NCBI GenBank assembly: GCA_907165065.1
Contig: OU015529.1
Coordinates: 6,435,054 to 6,499,053, forward strand
DNA: 64,000 nt
Direction: 5' to 3'
Origin: Caprimulgus europaeus
Lineage: Eukaryota > Chordata > Aves > Caprimulgiformes > Caprimulgidae
The notes beneath the pieces are model-generated. The model saw only the letters and a list, made by a program, of their open reading frames with translations, searched no databases and was not told the DNA's origin. The position numbers and the translations under genes were made by a program. Below, piece after piece: positions 1-14,800 of this stretch. Each line of letters begins with the position of its first letter. Position 1 is the first letter of the stretch.

Positions 1-2497
1 GAGCCAAACGCCCTTGTGCAAGCCTGGGGTAGAGGCAAAACAAGTACAGAAAAGTCTGTATTCATCCATATTAATGTATTATCCATACACTAAAACTGAG
101 GCTAATGCACAGCATCTCTTATAAACTGAACTTAACAACCCCAATCAGATCTGCTCCCTTATGACCCAATGCAGTGGCAACACATAATTGCACAGCTCAA
201 TAGCCAAAGCTGCTTGCAATACAGCCTGATTTCTCTTGCAACAAGTTGATCTTATACATCTGCAATGCACTGAACATAATTACCTGCTAATTTTCCTGAA
301 CAAAATAATGAATTTACTGAAGCACAAAACATCCTCTGCACACCAGCTTGCTAAAGCCAATTTTACCATATCTACAAAGCAGCAGTACTTTATTCTAATT
401 ATGCCTTAACCACTGATAATACATTTTCAGAAATAAGCTTTTCTAAATGTTAAGCCTAAAGAAATTGCTTCATAGTGTTTGTGGAACCTATTTTCCTTGT
501 CTTCAATTCCAGTGAAACCAGAATTTAAACAAATAAACATCCCCTTTGAGAATGTACAGTGTAGACCTCAATTCCATATTATAGTCTGTTTCTTTCTCCA
601 TATGAATAATTCTATCAAAAGCCATGAAACTGCTCACATGAATATACAACAGATCAAATCTTAATAATTTTTACTCATTATTAGCATTATGTGTATATAT
701 TACAAGTAAATGGCAGTCATGTAGTGATTTACAAGCAGCAGCTACAGTTAAGGCTTAAAGGAAATAAAATGTCTGCAAGCATTCCCACATATACTGATCT
801 CATATAGAGATCAAAGAAAGTAAACACACCGATTGCTCTGCCAGTGGCATGACCCTGTCATGCTGCATAGTCAGAATTACACCTCAACTAGCAGTAGATC
901 CATAAGAGAAATGTTCAAAGTTAATCAGGATTGATCTACTACTGACCCATTCAAAACAGAGCTCAGCAGCTACACAACAGGGCACAGTGTCACATATAAA
1001 TCAGGTGTAATTAGGCTGCCATTGACAGATTTATAGCAGTAAACATGGCATGAACAAAGAATTGAGTCTACTAATCTATATAACAATGCCAATTTGGGTT
1101 TGTAGAAAGTCATTTCATTAACTTTATGTGAACTTTCCAAAGAAACAAAGATGATCAGTTTAATATATGTATTTTATTTTATGATTTGTATGATTTAACA
1201 AAATGTTTATGTGTTTGTAAGGTTAGTTTTAAAAACTGAAAATTTAACATACTTATGCCTTATAGCTATTTTTTTCATCCGTTTAGGTTTTTTGTTGTTT
1301 CCTCAAAGCATGCTGACTTAACACAAGTAAGTAATTGCTTTACAAATTAATTAACAGAATTAAAATCTACTCTGAAAATGGATGAGTTACTTAGCATTCA
1401 GACTTTGCAAGCGTGTCAAGGGAATTTACTACTTAGGGATTTTGCCAACATCATAGCTAAATGGAGGAGTTATCCTTTCACATAGTGGAATACAAGTCTG
1501 CTAGAAGATGTTCTCAAGAACCATGGGGTCTTTGTAACAGAATATGTCTAGATCAAACAAGAAATGTGAAGGAAATAAAGCAAAATGATCCTGCTGTGTG
1601 ATTGAACCATGGAATCAACTGTTCTGGCCCCGCAATGTTGATCCTTCAGTCCTTTGCCCCTCAGGCAGACACACACAGGTGAGCCCAAAAAATGAGAATC
1701 AAGTCAGAATATCACTTTAAACTTTATTTCACCTTAGGATTAATCCTTAGGGAGATGGACCACATCCACAGACCTCCTGCTCTAAAGCAGTGTGGAAAGT
1801 TAGAGCTATTCATCTTTAATGCAAAAGATAACTAAAGTCTTGTGACAGTCCTAGAAAATTAAATTAGGAATCTAAATTCAGAATTAACTCTTTACAAGAA
1901 AACAAATAATTAGTCTATTTAAAGATCAAGACAGTTTGCTCACCTTCCTAATAATTTGAAACACTAACCTGTTTCATAACAGTACAAAGTCACTATATCT
2001 GCCTCTACACTTGATTATCTTTGTAAGCTTCTCTTTCCTCCTTAGAAGACTGGAAAGATAAACCTTTTAAAAAGAAAACCTGGATGTCACATATTCACAC
2101 CACCTTTAACAGGACCTTCATGGCAATCTTTCCTTTGAACAGAGTCTTGCCTCCTCTCCTCCCTGTATCCTGCACATTTCACCAAGAAAGCTGCAGTGGG
2201 AATGCTGTAAGGCCTTCATTACTAAAAGTCCCGTGTCTCTTCAGATCAAATGTGACTTCTCTTTCTCAAAGGCTAAAAATGAGGAAAAACAAGTCTTTGA
2301 GATCTCACATTAAAATATTCAGTTTCAAAGAAAACACCAAGTAAAGGAAACATTGATGGAAATAATTCTCCTTCTGATGATAGTGGTACCACTGTAATGG
2401 ACTATTGAAAGTTCATGCTTTTATCTTTACCTGTTTTAAATATCTGTAGGTTTAATCATTTATACTGATTTCTGAATGGCAGAGACAGAGAGAGGCT

Positions 2498-2525
2498 GGG
2501 GTTGGGGCAATGGGGCAGGGTAGGG
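2498..2525 (+). other. G-quadruplex-type motif, five G tracks
   Basis: The plus strand carries five consecutive G runs of 4, 4, 4, 3 and 3 bases, separated by loops of 2, 4, 2 and 2 bases. This satisfies the usual rule of four or more runs of at least three G with loops of 1-7 bases, with one run to spare. It is followed directly by a T/G-rich tract. No gene or promoter is seen beside it. Folding is inferred from the pattern only. Confidence 0.75.
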
Positions 2526-2526
2526 T

Positions 2527-2565
2527 TTATTTGTTTGGGTGGTTTTTTGGTTTTACTTTGCAGAT
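2527..2565. repeat. T/G-rich low-complexity tract
   Basis: Short runs of T alternate with GGG or GG, with almost no A or C. It begins directly after the G-quadruplex motif. It belongs to the same class as the tracts at 2815-2883, 4851-4870 and 24545-24606. Confidence 0.6.
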
Positions 2566-2811
2566 TATCAAAAGGTTTCTTCCTTTCTTTCTCCTCCCCA
2601 GCACCACACAAACAATTCCATATTTATGGGACTACGAAGAGTGAAGACCACATCCCCACCAGCAGCTGGGTCCATATGACCTGTACCTCCCCCTTAGCTC
2701 ACCATTGCTTCTTTATAGGAATGAGGGGGTCTCAGCTCTTGCATCAGTCCCAGCACTGGACTTGGTCTCCATTTCTTTATATTTTGAAGCTTTTAGGTTT
2801 CTGCTCCAGTT

Positions 2812-2883
2812 TTGGGTTTGGATTTTTCTTTTTTTTGTGGGGCTTTTTTTTTTTTGTTTGGTTGGTTGCTTGGGTTTTTTTCC
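2812..2883. repeat. T/G-rich low-complexity tract
   Basis: About 70 bases consist almost only of T and G, with T runs of 8 to 12 broken by GGG, GGGG and GGTTGG. The Phe/Gly/Trp-rich open frame across it (2502-2909) comes from this composition and is not a gene. Confidence 0.75.
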
Positions 2884-5800
2884 TAATAATACACATTCTT
2901 TATTCCTAAAACATTCAGTGAAGTTCCTTCAGCACTTTTCACTTTGATTAATCTCACCTGCTAGCTCTCTCTTTTCAACATAATCCATTTGGTTTGCATA
3001 ACTTATTTTTTTCTAGGATGTGTATACCTGGCTTTATTCTGAAAGTTGCATTTTTAAGTGAATTTTCAATTACTATTTTGTTTTCTAGTTTACAAAGTGA
3101 TAGCTGCTGGGAGCTTCAGGAGATCTAGCAAAGAAAAGCAGTTAAACAGAAATGTGGGGATTCTACACTTGATTATCTCTAGTGTTACTGGCTCCTCCAA
3201 AACAACTTTTTTTTTTATGCTGATCTTACATCTGCTTGAAGTTGAATTCTCTTTTTCTTATATTTCTATTTCTCAAACATTAAAGCCAAAACAGCCTGCC
3301 CACTGCTTTCTCTGATGTGTCTAATGAAAATGTGACATGAAGAATTAAAAATAAAAAGAAATGTCATGCCGCTATACTTTGATGCTTAGTTTATCTGTTC
3401 CCTAGGAAATTGAAATCTTCTCTTAATAATGCTCAGAAGCAATTACACTTTCTTGTTTTCATACAATGAACTTGATTTGCTGAAAAAGAACTGAAGCTTA
3501 TAGGAAAATTATTAAAATTACTGTGAAACTAATTTTTTTTTTCTAGGGGTCTAGTAGTGTAACTTTCATTATCTCCTCAGATTGGGTTCCTTTTGGCTAC
3601 ACATACCATTCCCTTCAGCCCATTTTCCCTCTTTGTTGGGTTAAGAGAAAACTAATGAACCATCATTACTTCCCAGTCTTACTTAGTTGCCACTACTGTC
3701 TCATGCCTTTTCACCCTAACCAATATTGTATTAACACCTTCCTGGCTCTGAAAGGGTCCAAAAGCTGTCACAGAAGGCAGATAAAAGCTTCTGAGCAGAA
3801 AAAGCAGAGCACTGCATGGTTCTGAAATTGAAGCTGTTATTCATTAAGGAGAAACCACAGGCAGCCTTCCAGGGAGATACCCCAATTACACTTTCCTCCC
3901 CCAAGATCTCTCCTCCCACAGTCTGGTTTCTTTTCTCCAAATCCCATGCCAAATGTTGTCACTAGCCCTCATATTTCTCTGGTTTACTTTTTTTGGTAGA
4001 GTTGTTGTTTATCCATCTCCACTCTCCTAGGAGGCAGGATTTTCCCTAGCTCCAATCCTTTAATGTTTATTTGCTCCACCTTTAAAATTTCTTCAACACT
4101 GAATTATATCTTTATCTTCTTGACAGTGTGTCTGGTTCTCTCTGATAGACAACCTACAATTTATGCCTCACCCTTTTCCAATAGTGACATCTTTGAAATC
4201 ATCCATGACCTTGCTGAACATCACAAACCCCTTCTTTTATGGCTGGGTGGGATAAGGCTCCTGAAAACACAGGGTGGTATCCCAGTTCCACTCTCCCTTT
4301 TGTTTTTTTAGTGTTATTTCTAGACAGTACATACATCATTTCATACCTTACTGTATCATTTTCTCTACAGTTCCACTTAATACTTACTTTCTTATGCATA
4401 TAGTCTGACATACACCTATTAAGATATACTTTCAGAATAACATTCTGTGGGTATCATTATACAATACAGTTATTACATATTCCTTTGCAGTTAAAACAAA
4501 TTATTCAGGAATTGGGACTGCTTAATGCAGACATGAAAAGACTGAGAGAGACATCATAAAGTTCTCCAGCATGTGAAATCACACTGTGAAGAAAACCAGG
4601 ATCATTTACTCTCCATGTTTATAACGAACAAGAAATAAGACATTTTGTTGACAGCACAGAAAACTTTTGGGTTTTTTAAGTGAATACCCTTTGCACAGAA
4701 TATGCCTAGTCCATCACTAAGGTAAATACCTCTCAAAAGCACTGATTATATCCATCAGTCATGGATATGGAAAGCTAGAAATAAAAACAGAGGAGGTCTG
4801 ATTGTACAGGAAATCTGGAATAAAAGAAAAAAGATTGATTTACAGTAAGGTTTGGGGTTTTTTTTTTCTCTCTTTAGCATGAGATATTACATTCACCCCT
4901 AGCTAGAACAGGGTTTAGGTTTTTTTGTAGCATACATCCACTGATTTTTATCAGGTAGTTAGATACAGAACTTTGATCTGATTGGATAATAAAGTCAGGA
5001 ATAAACCACAAAGGTATAAAAATTAACCAACCATAAGAGTTTTAAAGGCCTATGTAATCACCATAAATAAAACAGCTATGTTAAATGTTTAATTTAATTT
5101 GTCTCAGAGACTTGATTTAATAATGCACTGTAGACAAAGTTCCTCTTCTGACTTCACTTTTATTTATTTGTAATTGCACCACAGCGTGCAGAAAGGATTG
5201 GGGTGAACATTTATATTTACATGCTGTATTCATTCTTTTCTAGGTTAGTAGATCAATCTTTTGCATTCAGTAATGATCACAGTGATGGAGGTACTGCAGT
5301 GACTGATTGTAAAATCATTGCATGAGGCTGACCTTATTGTGGGTGCGGTGTGGAACTGCTCTGACTCACTTTCTCACCTCTCTGGATAACATCATGCCCT
5401 AACTCCTTTAAGGCTCCTTGGAAATTCCTGGCACAGATCTGTAAGTATGCCCAAGTCTGAGGCTACACATTTGCAGTATACAATTTAAAACTCATTTTTC
5501 TTTTCATTTTTATATATTATTGATGCTGCCTATAAGGCAACCTACTACTTCTTGACTAATAAAAAGCCAATCCTGGTGCTTGCATAGAGAGAAGACATAA
5601 GAAATCTTTCATTTGCACAGCCTGCTTAAGAGACAATAAACAGTTTACCCTTTGGTGGACCTTGCCAAATGCTCTTTTCCCTGGACACAAAGAGCCTTGG
5701 AGACATTAAGATTGGCTCTCCACCCACCAGCCAACACACCAACCCAAACAGTAGTGGTTTGGTCTTCAAAGAGGCAGAGAGCTGTACGTGGGACTCCCAT

Positions 5801-8800
5801 TGCCGAGTGAACTACTGCTCAGCACTGTTTCATGCTCCTCACTGCATTCCAACAGCAGAAGCCAGGCTTGGAAGCTCAAACTTTGCCTCCAGAATATGGC
5901 ACAGAATTCATGTGGGTAGAAAGAAATAAGCAAGGGTATTGGATTTTAGTATTTATGTGTATAACAGAGCAAATATTGATTCTTCTCCTTCGGATAAACA
6001 GGTTTTATAATGGTTGGTTAAGTAAGAAAGGATGTGACAGATTCAAATTTCAGTAAAACTAAGCTAGAAAAAACATAGAGGACCTTTCACAAAATAATAA
6101 AACAACTCACACCATTCAACAACAAAACCTAGTACAAGAGATCATGTTTCTCAGGCTTTTTTTTGTTTGTTTTTTTTAGAGCTGTCTCAAAGCATCCACA
6201 AGTATAGTGAATGCAGTCTTGCCTCCCTTCATCAGCAGTTCTCCTCTTCTGCTTAAGCAACCAAGAGAACATCCTTTCTTCTGTTTGCACAGTTGAACTA
6301 TAAGCCTAAAGTAGATTTTTCAGTAAGGTCAGAAATAATAGGTTTACAACTCAGACTACTAATACTTTTTCAGAGATTTAAGTTATTTGTGAAAATCACA
6401 AGTTTTTTCCATTATAATTCACTACATTTCCACTATCATTCATGAAAGTCTGCAAAAAGGCTTCTACAAAGATGTTACTATCTGTTTTTCTTCTACAGCA
6501 TTTTTCAGAGTTCACCACAGGAGCTGTGCATCCATTCAATCTTGTAAGTACTTCCTCACAAGATACTATTTCTATCTGGATTTCTGTGATGTTGTTCATA
6601 TTAGTAAAGTTGAAAATGTGTAATGATGAGACAAAAAGGGGCCTCAATATTTGAAACATCTTCAAAAATTAATTTATTTTCTTTCAAGATTTTTGACAAA
6701 TAAGCGAAGGACACACAATGCTCAGATGTCAAGAATAAAATGAGGGTAAAATTTTTGAGCAAAAACCAAAAATTTTTTTTGTTTTCTATTATTTTTTTCC
6801 TTTTTTAAAAAACAGCCAAGAAAAACAAATACTGTTTTCAATCCACTCTACCAACTATTATTGGAATTGGTTTAACAAGTGTTAAATCTGTTTCTCAAGA
6901 GAGAATACAGCGGAAATATATCTTCACTTACATTTAATACCTGAGAAAAATTGCGTCCTTACTGGTTAGGCTACTGCTTCAGCATTAAAATTATGAGGTA
7001 ATTTGCTCAAGAACAGATGATCACAAGGCTTATTAGTTCCAATGTTCTAATATTAGAAGCTTATATTTTGCAAAGCTAACTAATAGCAGAGACAGCCTTA
7101 CAGGAGACATTTCTTATAGAATAATGAGAGGATGACTTTCTAGATAAGCAAGGTAAATAAGAAAGTGAAGGGGCTAGGGATTTTTGCAGCTGCTTGTAGG
7201 AATATTTTAAGGCTTTATCCATGTTCATTATTCAGGGGGGAAAGGTAAAATTCATTGCAAAATCCATGTTTCCATAGTTTACTTAATATTCATCTTCTGA
7301 GGAAGAATTTGGTCCAAATAGGATGCAATCAATTGCCTCCTCACCTTAATGCCTTTCAAACTGAAACAGAGTCAGTACAGTTAACCATGATCCTGCTTTC
7401 TGAAACCTGCACCAGTCTCTCATGGGATCTCACAGGAGCCTCATTTCTGGAAGCATTAATTCAAATGCTCAGGCTTGCACATCCAGTGGGACTCCTCATA
7501 GGTGTAACTGCTTGTGTCCGTGGGGCCACGTGCATGGGCAGAAACATGCATCTTTTCTCTTGGGAAGAGTTGAAAAGTCAAGTAGAGGAGAAGGGAGTCT
7601 GCTTTCAACATAGTTTATTGGGAAATGGATAAGTTCGATTAAAGTCTTAACACTATGACTAATGATCTTCAAGGTTTAATGTACCGCTGGATGTACAGAG
7701 CATGAAAAACATTTTAAAATCCATTTTCATGCTACCAGCACCACAGAGTAACTTATACTTTCTATACAAATTAGTTTTTTAGCAATGAATTTCCAGATCC
7801 CCTTTAGGAATTTCCCAATGGAGAGTTGAAGGTGGATGAGAGAAATTCCAATTACTTCCCCTGCCTCAAAGGCTGCTCTGGAGCCTGGGTTAGGGTTAGC
7901 ACTCTGGTTGCCTACAGATTATTGCAAACCAAGTTAAGATCTGCTACCTGGGGCAAAAGTGGCAGAGTAACCTCTCTGTTCCATGCAGTTGCTGTGGGGA
8001 GGAAAGCAGGAAGGAAAAGATCAACACTTGGGACTGAATTATGGAATTTTTCTGGAAGCAAGTTCTCAGAAAAGTCTAGCAAAATTTTCCTTGAATGGAC
8101 ATCAGTAGCTACCTCTTGTTGGAGACAGGGGAGGTGCAGACTGCAAGACCTTCCTATACAAGGTTATGCATCTTCAGCTGCTCCTGTAAAGGCTGTGCAC
8201 CCATGTTAGCTTAGGGTGGGTACATTAAGCACCATATTACCCTGGAACAGAAATCCTATGAGGATCTGCCATACTTGCTAGTGACAACCTTGCCTTAACG
8301 ATGCAGACGGTGACACTGTCCCAGAAGGAAGGATGCATAACTGTGATTCCAGGTAAAAAAGGCCAAATTGTTTTCACAAAATCTCAGCCTAGCCCCCAGC
8401 TTGGCTCCCAGACCTTACAGAGAGCAGAAGCCTACAGTAGACCTCCAAGTGGGGTAAGCAAGAGCCAGGCACTGCAGACTTGTTTGGGACAAAGGCATCC
8501 AGACTGCAGACCTCCACAGTTCTAAAGGAGGAGCACCTCTGAGATCAGGTATCATATCTGAGAAGTTAGGGCACCTGGCATGCTAAAGGGGCAAACCTAA
8601 GTTTTGGCATCTGCTACTGGGATGTTTAATTCAGCAGTCACAAGGCAAAAGCCAGAAAGAAACCTTTTGGTTCAGGAACAGCTTACATAAATGCTCCCAA
8701 CCTTCCTATTTACATGACCACTCTCACATGTGTTCTCTCTGATCTGTTGAATCTTGGATTGATTCAATGACAAAAAAGATCAGAACAAGAGTCTCAACAG

Positions 8801-11800
8801 GGAGTGCGACCTAGGAGGGCATGCACCCCTGTATTCCAACTAGCCAAATCACAGTGACGAAGCTGTTCCCCCAGGAGATGTGCTTCCTGGATATGTGTTA
8901 TAAGAGATATTCTAAAATAAATGCCAGCTTCTTTTCTAGTTCTGTTTTACTAGTTTTTGGGCCAGATACCTGCTCTCAGAAGAGGACCTTGATCTAGCTA
9001 TCTAGAGAACTGTTCTCCTGAAACCTCAAGTGTGATAGGGAAGTTGGATGAACAGGAGAATTTAAACCACTTCCTTACAGTTACCATTTCCCAAACAGTT
9101 ATACCTTCAGACAGCTCCCAGATCACCACGCGGTTTGATTTAAATCTCATGCCTAAGCCCAGACACTGAAGATTACCTTACTGGGTTGCACATTGGACAC
9201 CACTCCAGTAAGTTTTCCATCATATCCTTTCTTAAAGCCAACCTTTTACCTTCTTTAGAAGAGAAGAAAATTAGTGTGATAGCAATTTTCTAAAGGGCTG
9301 GGATCACTTCTTGAGCAAGAGGCTAACCCTGCTGTGAATACTATGAGCAAAAGCTTGAGAAATTGTCAGCTGTTGTCTCCAACTCCTCAGGGAGTTGCAA
9401 ATTACCATTATATACAGAGGATAGATGCCTCTGCAGGAGTTACCTATCATGAAGCCCACATTAAAGACTCATTTATATCCTTAACACTAGATGACTTGCT
9501 GATTTGAGTGTCCTTAAATGAAGGATTAATTGCCTCTCCCTTGAATATCTGATTTTGCTCCATCAATCTGATTACATCAGATTCCCTGGTCTACAGCGCA
9601 AAACTTCATTACAGCCCAACCCCTGCAAGCAACTCTATTACCATAAGAGCAATGCCCAACTGTGATTTCTATGGAGCATCATTATTCAAGGTGATTCCAT
9701 CTCTCTAACTTCATCCTTCACGTTTGCTTACCACTGGTGTTTACAGTCTGACAAAGGGGATTTATATCTTTCAGGAGAGAAAGTGGGAGCAGCAGCCAAC
9801 TTCACATGGTATAAAGCTGAAGATAACTTATCTTAGGAGAGGGAGTCATTTTTCTTGTGCCTGGTGAGTGGTCACTCATTTAATAAGTGTGGGAACTGAG
9901 CCATTACCCAGATCACAACAGAGTGTATTGTGTAAGAAATGTGTTCTGGAGCACCAGCACCTGCTTACTAACCTGCACAATCTACTAAGTCGTTCAGCAA
10001 TTAAACATATCATGAGCTAGAAACCCAAGGTCAGAACTTCCTGGCAGCTAGCCTGCACCATGAACTTCTCTTCCTTCCTTTAACTAGATATAGCAGAGAA
10101 TCACAGGTTTTACTGTTGAAACACCACTATTTCCTTTTTTCAGAAAAAAAAAAAACAAACATTCTCCTCTCAACTCTGTTTTAAGAGAAGCACTCAGCTG
10201 TGAGTCCTTGCTCAGCTCATGGAGCTTTTAAAAATGGCTGGATAGTGTAGAAGAGTGTTATTGCAAGCCAACACTGGATTCACTACACATTGGTACTGGA
10301 AGGGCATTGCACTGAGATTCCTGCTCAGCAATGGTCCAGATGCACCATTGGAACTCACATCCCAAACACCATCACTTGCATGATTAAGGCCTGTGGTGAT
10401 TTATTCATATTCTACCTTGTAAAGGGAAATATAGTAAATAAGGCAACTGAAACTTAGCAGTCTAGGAAACAGGAATTTCTGATGAACTCTCTTCAGATGT
10501 CCACTTCTCATAGCTCTGATTCCCCTCACACTGAAGTTTAGTAGGGAATACAAGAAACTAGGAAGATCCTCCCTTTACTTTTCTGCTATATGAAAACACA
10601 TTTATAGGTGTGCACCTACTCAAAAATCTGATCATTTTAGACCACATATACCTTTTCCCAATGACAGTTCAGCCAAAAATAAAACATTTCTGTGAAAAGT
10701 TTTCACTGTGAGGAATCAATGGTCCTGATAAAATAATTTTGAACAAACTCCCCAAAAATAATGGTTTCTGTTCCAGAATGCTGCATTAACCTGGTTGTTG
10801 GTATAAAAGCCATAGAGATGCAGAGGAGGAAGACACCCTGCTGCTTATTCCTGCTGTTGTTGGCCATCCAGAACACTCAGAATTAGACAAAACTCAAGTG
10901 TTCACCCTACAGCATGTCCTTCAGTCCTCCATGCTTCCTGAGATCACAGTACCTGGTCAGCCCAGACATTCAAAGGCTGATTGCAATTATTTTAAGTTCT
11001 GTACTAAAAATAAACAAAAGCTTATCAGAATGCTTTGCTGAAAAGCAGACTGCTTTTAAAAATTCACATTTATTTCTGCATCACTCAAAAAAGGGGAAAA
11101 ATAAAGATGTTCTGATGTCAGATTTTCCCAGCTCCCTTTTCACTTTGGGGCTTTTTTCAGTAGGAAAACTGAAAAGGGTTGAAAGTGGTAGAAAAAGATA
11201 AAGGCAAAATCAATTCACCTTTTCTACAGATTTACAAATAGAAAGTTCTTTCACAACTTCCACAAAAAATATTTGCAATTTTTCACTTTCTTTGATAAAA
11301 ATACTTTTTAAAAGATTAAATTCACCTGGAGCCAGTAGTTTTTAGGAGCTCAGAAGACTACACCCTGTAAATATAATTCCTACTCTCATCTTAACAGAAT
11401 AGTGCCAAAAATACTTTGCATTTTTAAACGTCAAAGTTCTGCTTTTCCAAAGATTTTCACACACACCCCCAAGTCCCAACACTGTTTGAAATGGTTCAAT
11501 TCTATTTTTGGAAATACAAGATTACAAAGTGTCCTACAGTGATATCTCTATCCAGATCCTAATGAACAGTCATCCACAATAACAGCTTGCTGAGAAGTGG
11601 CTATAAAGCCACTGAAATTGGACAGCATGGTCATGAGAGCCAATATGAAGATGAATGAATATTCTGGCTTGGAATCAGTCAGTAGCCTATGAGAGTATTG
11701 CAGGGAGGTGCATAAAGCTGCCAGTGTTCAACATAGCAGGAGCCTCCAAGCATGAGCAAAAGTAGTAAGATTTTCCAGGAAAAGTTGCATTAAGATGTTA

Positions 11801-14800
11801 ATCACAGAGAAACATCTTCATCTTTCTGTACCTATTATTAGTCGAAGTGTAAAAGGTCATAAAGGTGAAAAAGGACCAGCCAAGGCATGGAAAGGCTCCT
11901 TTACAAGAAATAGCTAGGCAGGTTAGAACTTTTCAGCCTGAAGTAGAGGTGCTGTGGAGAGATATAATGAAAGGATGCAAAATCTGGAATTCAAGATGCA
12001 TCTGCACACCCAGCCCTTGCCCACACAACTGGACCATGCATACACAACAGTGACATAGGACTAGTGTTTCTGCATGCTCTGGGAAAGGATGTAGAGTTAC
12101 TCCATTGCCCTGCATGAAGCTGTGCTTGCAAGTTCTCCCTTTGAACACACAAGAAATTTTGTCTAACACTGGTCTGCTGGCAGACCTTGAGATTTAGTGC
12201 AGACACGACCCAAGCCATAGGTCTGCCTTCACTTTGAACTGAAATTGCTATCATAAACCACAACAAAGAAAGCAAACAAAGCAAAAGCCTCTTCTAGCTT
12301 ATTTTTAAAATGTATGCTTATTTCTAGGAACCATCTTGATAATTTATTTTTATCTTGGAAATGGAATGCTTCCTGGCTTTTTTAAGCATCTTGGTGCAAA
12401 GCTTATGTCCTAGATCAAGTTAGGTTAGCAGTTGCATACCAGAACCATGTAGGAGAGATTGAAATGGATGTGACTTCCCATCCAAATCAGGTAGATCTTG
12501 CCCATATGAAGCAGGACAACCAGAGAATCAGGAAATTGTCCAAGAATAAGAACTGTTTGTGCACAGTCTCTTCAGTAAAAGAATTAGGGACACTAATTGA
12601 AGCTAGCAGCTGGTAGGTTCAGAAGAAATAAAGAGAAGCAGTTCTTTACAGAACCCATAGCTAGTCTAGCAACCCCCAAGCCACATCATTTTGTTCACAT
12701 TAAAAATCGCACGTAGACTCAAGAAAAAGATGGACAGGTTTATGGAAGAGAGTCAATTAAAGATTGCTAAACACACAGAAAAATACCTTCTCGGGGGGGC
12801 TGTGGGGGCAAGCTGCCAAGTCTTCAGAGCTTGAAGACAGTTGGAGTTCTGCATGCCTACCCTGTTCTCCAAGGGGCATATTTATGTGGCAGATGAACAA
12901 CCATCATGCCTAATAGCCTACTTGAATACTTCTATTTTTCTCTCTTGGATACCTGTAGAGATGATTAATACCAGTGTATGCCCAACCTATTTTCCTGCTG
13001 TTTGTCAGTTGGGCTTTTTAAGCGTTTAGACATCTGTCTGGTGTTTTGATGGATAACCAGCTTTTATATTAATACAACATTTGTGCTGAAATACAGCAGG
13101 GGTAGGGGTTCAACTACTTTTGAAAACTGCATCCCAAATTCCCCAAAATCTGACAAGAAATGCAATCTTAATTATTGTTGTCATGTTTTTATCAGAGTAC
13201 TTGATGCACAACACTCTTAAAAATAAACACCTGGAATTATTGCTTATAGTTACCGTTGTAAATGATGATCTAGGTAACTGTAAGAAAAGGATATTTTGTC
13301 TTGAAATATTTGCCTTTCCCCAAAAAAAATCCCTCTTCTTCCCTTAGGGGGAATCTAAAGTGATTTGAAATGGTTCTGCTTTATTTTTATAAATACATGG
13401 AACTAGACATTGTGTAACAGAGCACCTACACTTTATCTTGGCTGGCTAACCTGTGTATTTATTTATCTATCATCTCATATAAGTTATCCAAGATTTCTCT
13501 GAAGCACAGAAAATTGCTGTCCTAAGGCAGACTAGATCTGCACAGCTATGAAAAGTTACCTAGAGAGCCAAAGCTCTTCAGAAAAAAAAAATAATAATAA
13601 CCCCAAGTTTAAGGCAACAAAATACCATACAGCCACATACGCTGTCACCCACCCTCCCATCTGCAGTAGCACAGTAGCCCTGGGCCTCATAAACCGCCCC
13701 TTTCCCCAATCCAGACAGACAATAATATCCTCCCAGGGAGCACTCAAAATTCTTAGTGTTAATTAATGATATTGAGCTTAAAAAAAAAAGTAATATTAAT
13801 GGGGTTTTGGTAATGTTTAAAGGATTCAGTGAAAGGAAGTAAGTAGTTTTGTATAATCAAGCTCGGACTTCTTTTGTAGCTAATAACATATTGAAGCACA
13901 AATAACAGAAAGAAGAAAAAAAAAAATATTTTCACACAAAATTCAGGAGACTACAGCTTTCTACAAGTTAATTTTGTTCTTTTGTTTGTTCTTTGATTCC
14001 CTCCACTCATTGCATGGGATTTATTGTACATGTTGTACACCTTGTTCCACGATGACAAAATTAATGACTGTATTAAAAAATAGTTCTTTATAGAAACATA
14101 AAAATAGGTAATAAACTAGAACAGGAATAATTCTGACTTATATTTAACTTCTATATTTAAAGGGAAGGTGAAGGACACATCACATTTAAGCTCCTCACTA
14201 TCAGAGCTATACTGGATTATAGCACTTGAGGACCTGCCTCACTAAAAAAGTAGTGTCTGCTAAATATCACCAATCTTGATTCTCTTCTGACATGAGCAAG
14301 GAAGACCTGGACCAGAAAAATACTCCTGCTCATGCCACGAGCATCTCCGGAGCTCTGATGCTGTGGCTGGAGGAATTTAGCAATTTCAATTGCTGCCAAA
14401 CACACAGGCATGTACCAGCTGTCTCACCTGGTGCTACATCCACTGCAATAATAGCAATATTTTCTAGGGAGAGGAAAACTGATAAAATGATGTTAAGCCA
14501 GAGGGTATGTACAGAATCTCATTTTTAAGTTCAAACAATAATATGCATACCTTTTTGCAAACCACCCTCCAGATAAAGAAATGCTTAAGAACTTCATGTT
14601 TCCTAAATGCTGATGAATAGTTCCCTAAAGCTGTTTCCCTGCATATGATGAGCATCAAGAGTGGTAATGCATGCCAATGACTAAACCATTGCTGGAATGA
14701 AAAATACACATACCAGTTCCGAGTCCAGCTGCCAGCACAAGATCTTATTATTTTAGGTGTAGTAAAACTGCAGCAGTCAGAAATTTAGATTCAAACAAAA

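Noticed and set aside
2502-2947. Open frames of 135 and 80 codons giving Phe/Gly/Trp-rich hydrophobic peptides
   Set aside because: The hydrophobic C-terminal parts come from the T/G-rich tract at 2812-2883, and the remainder resembles no protein.
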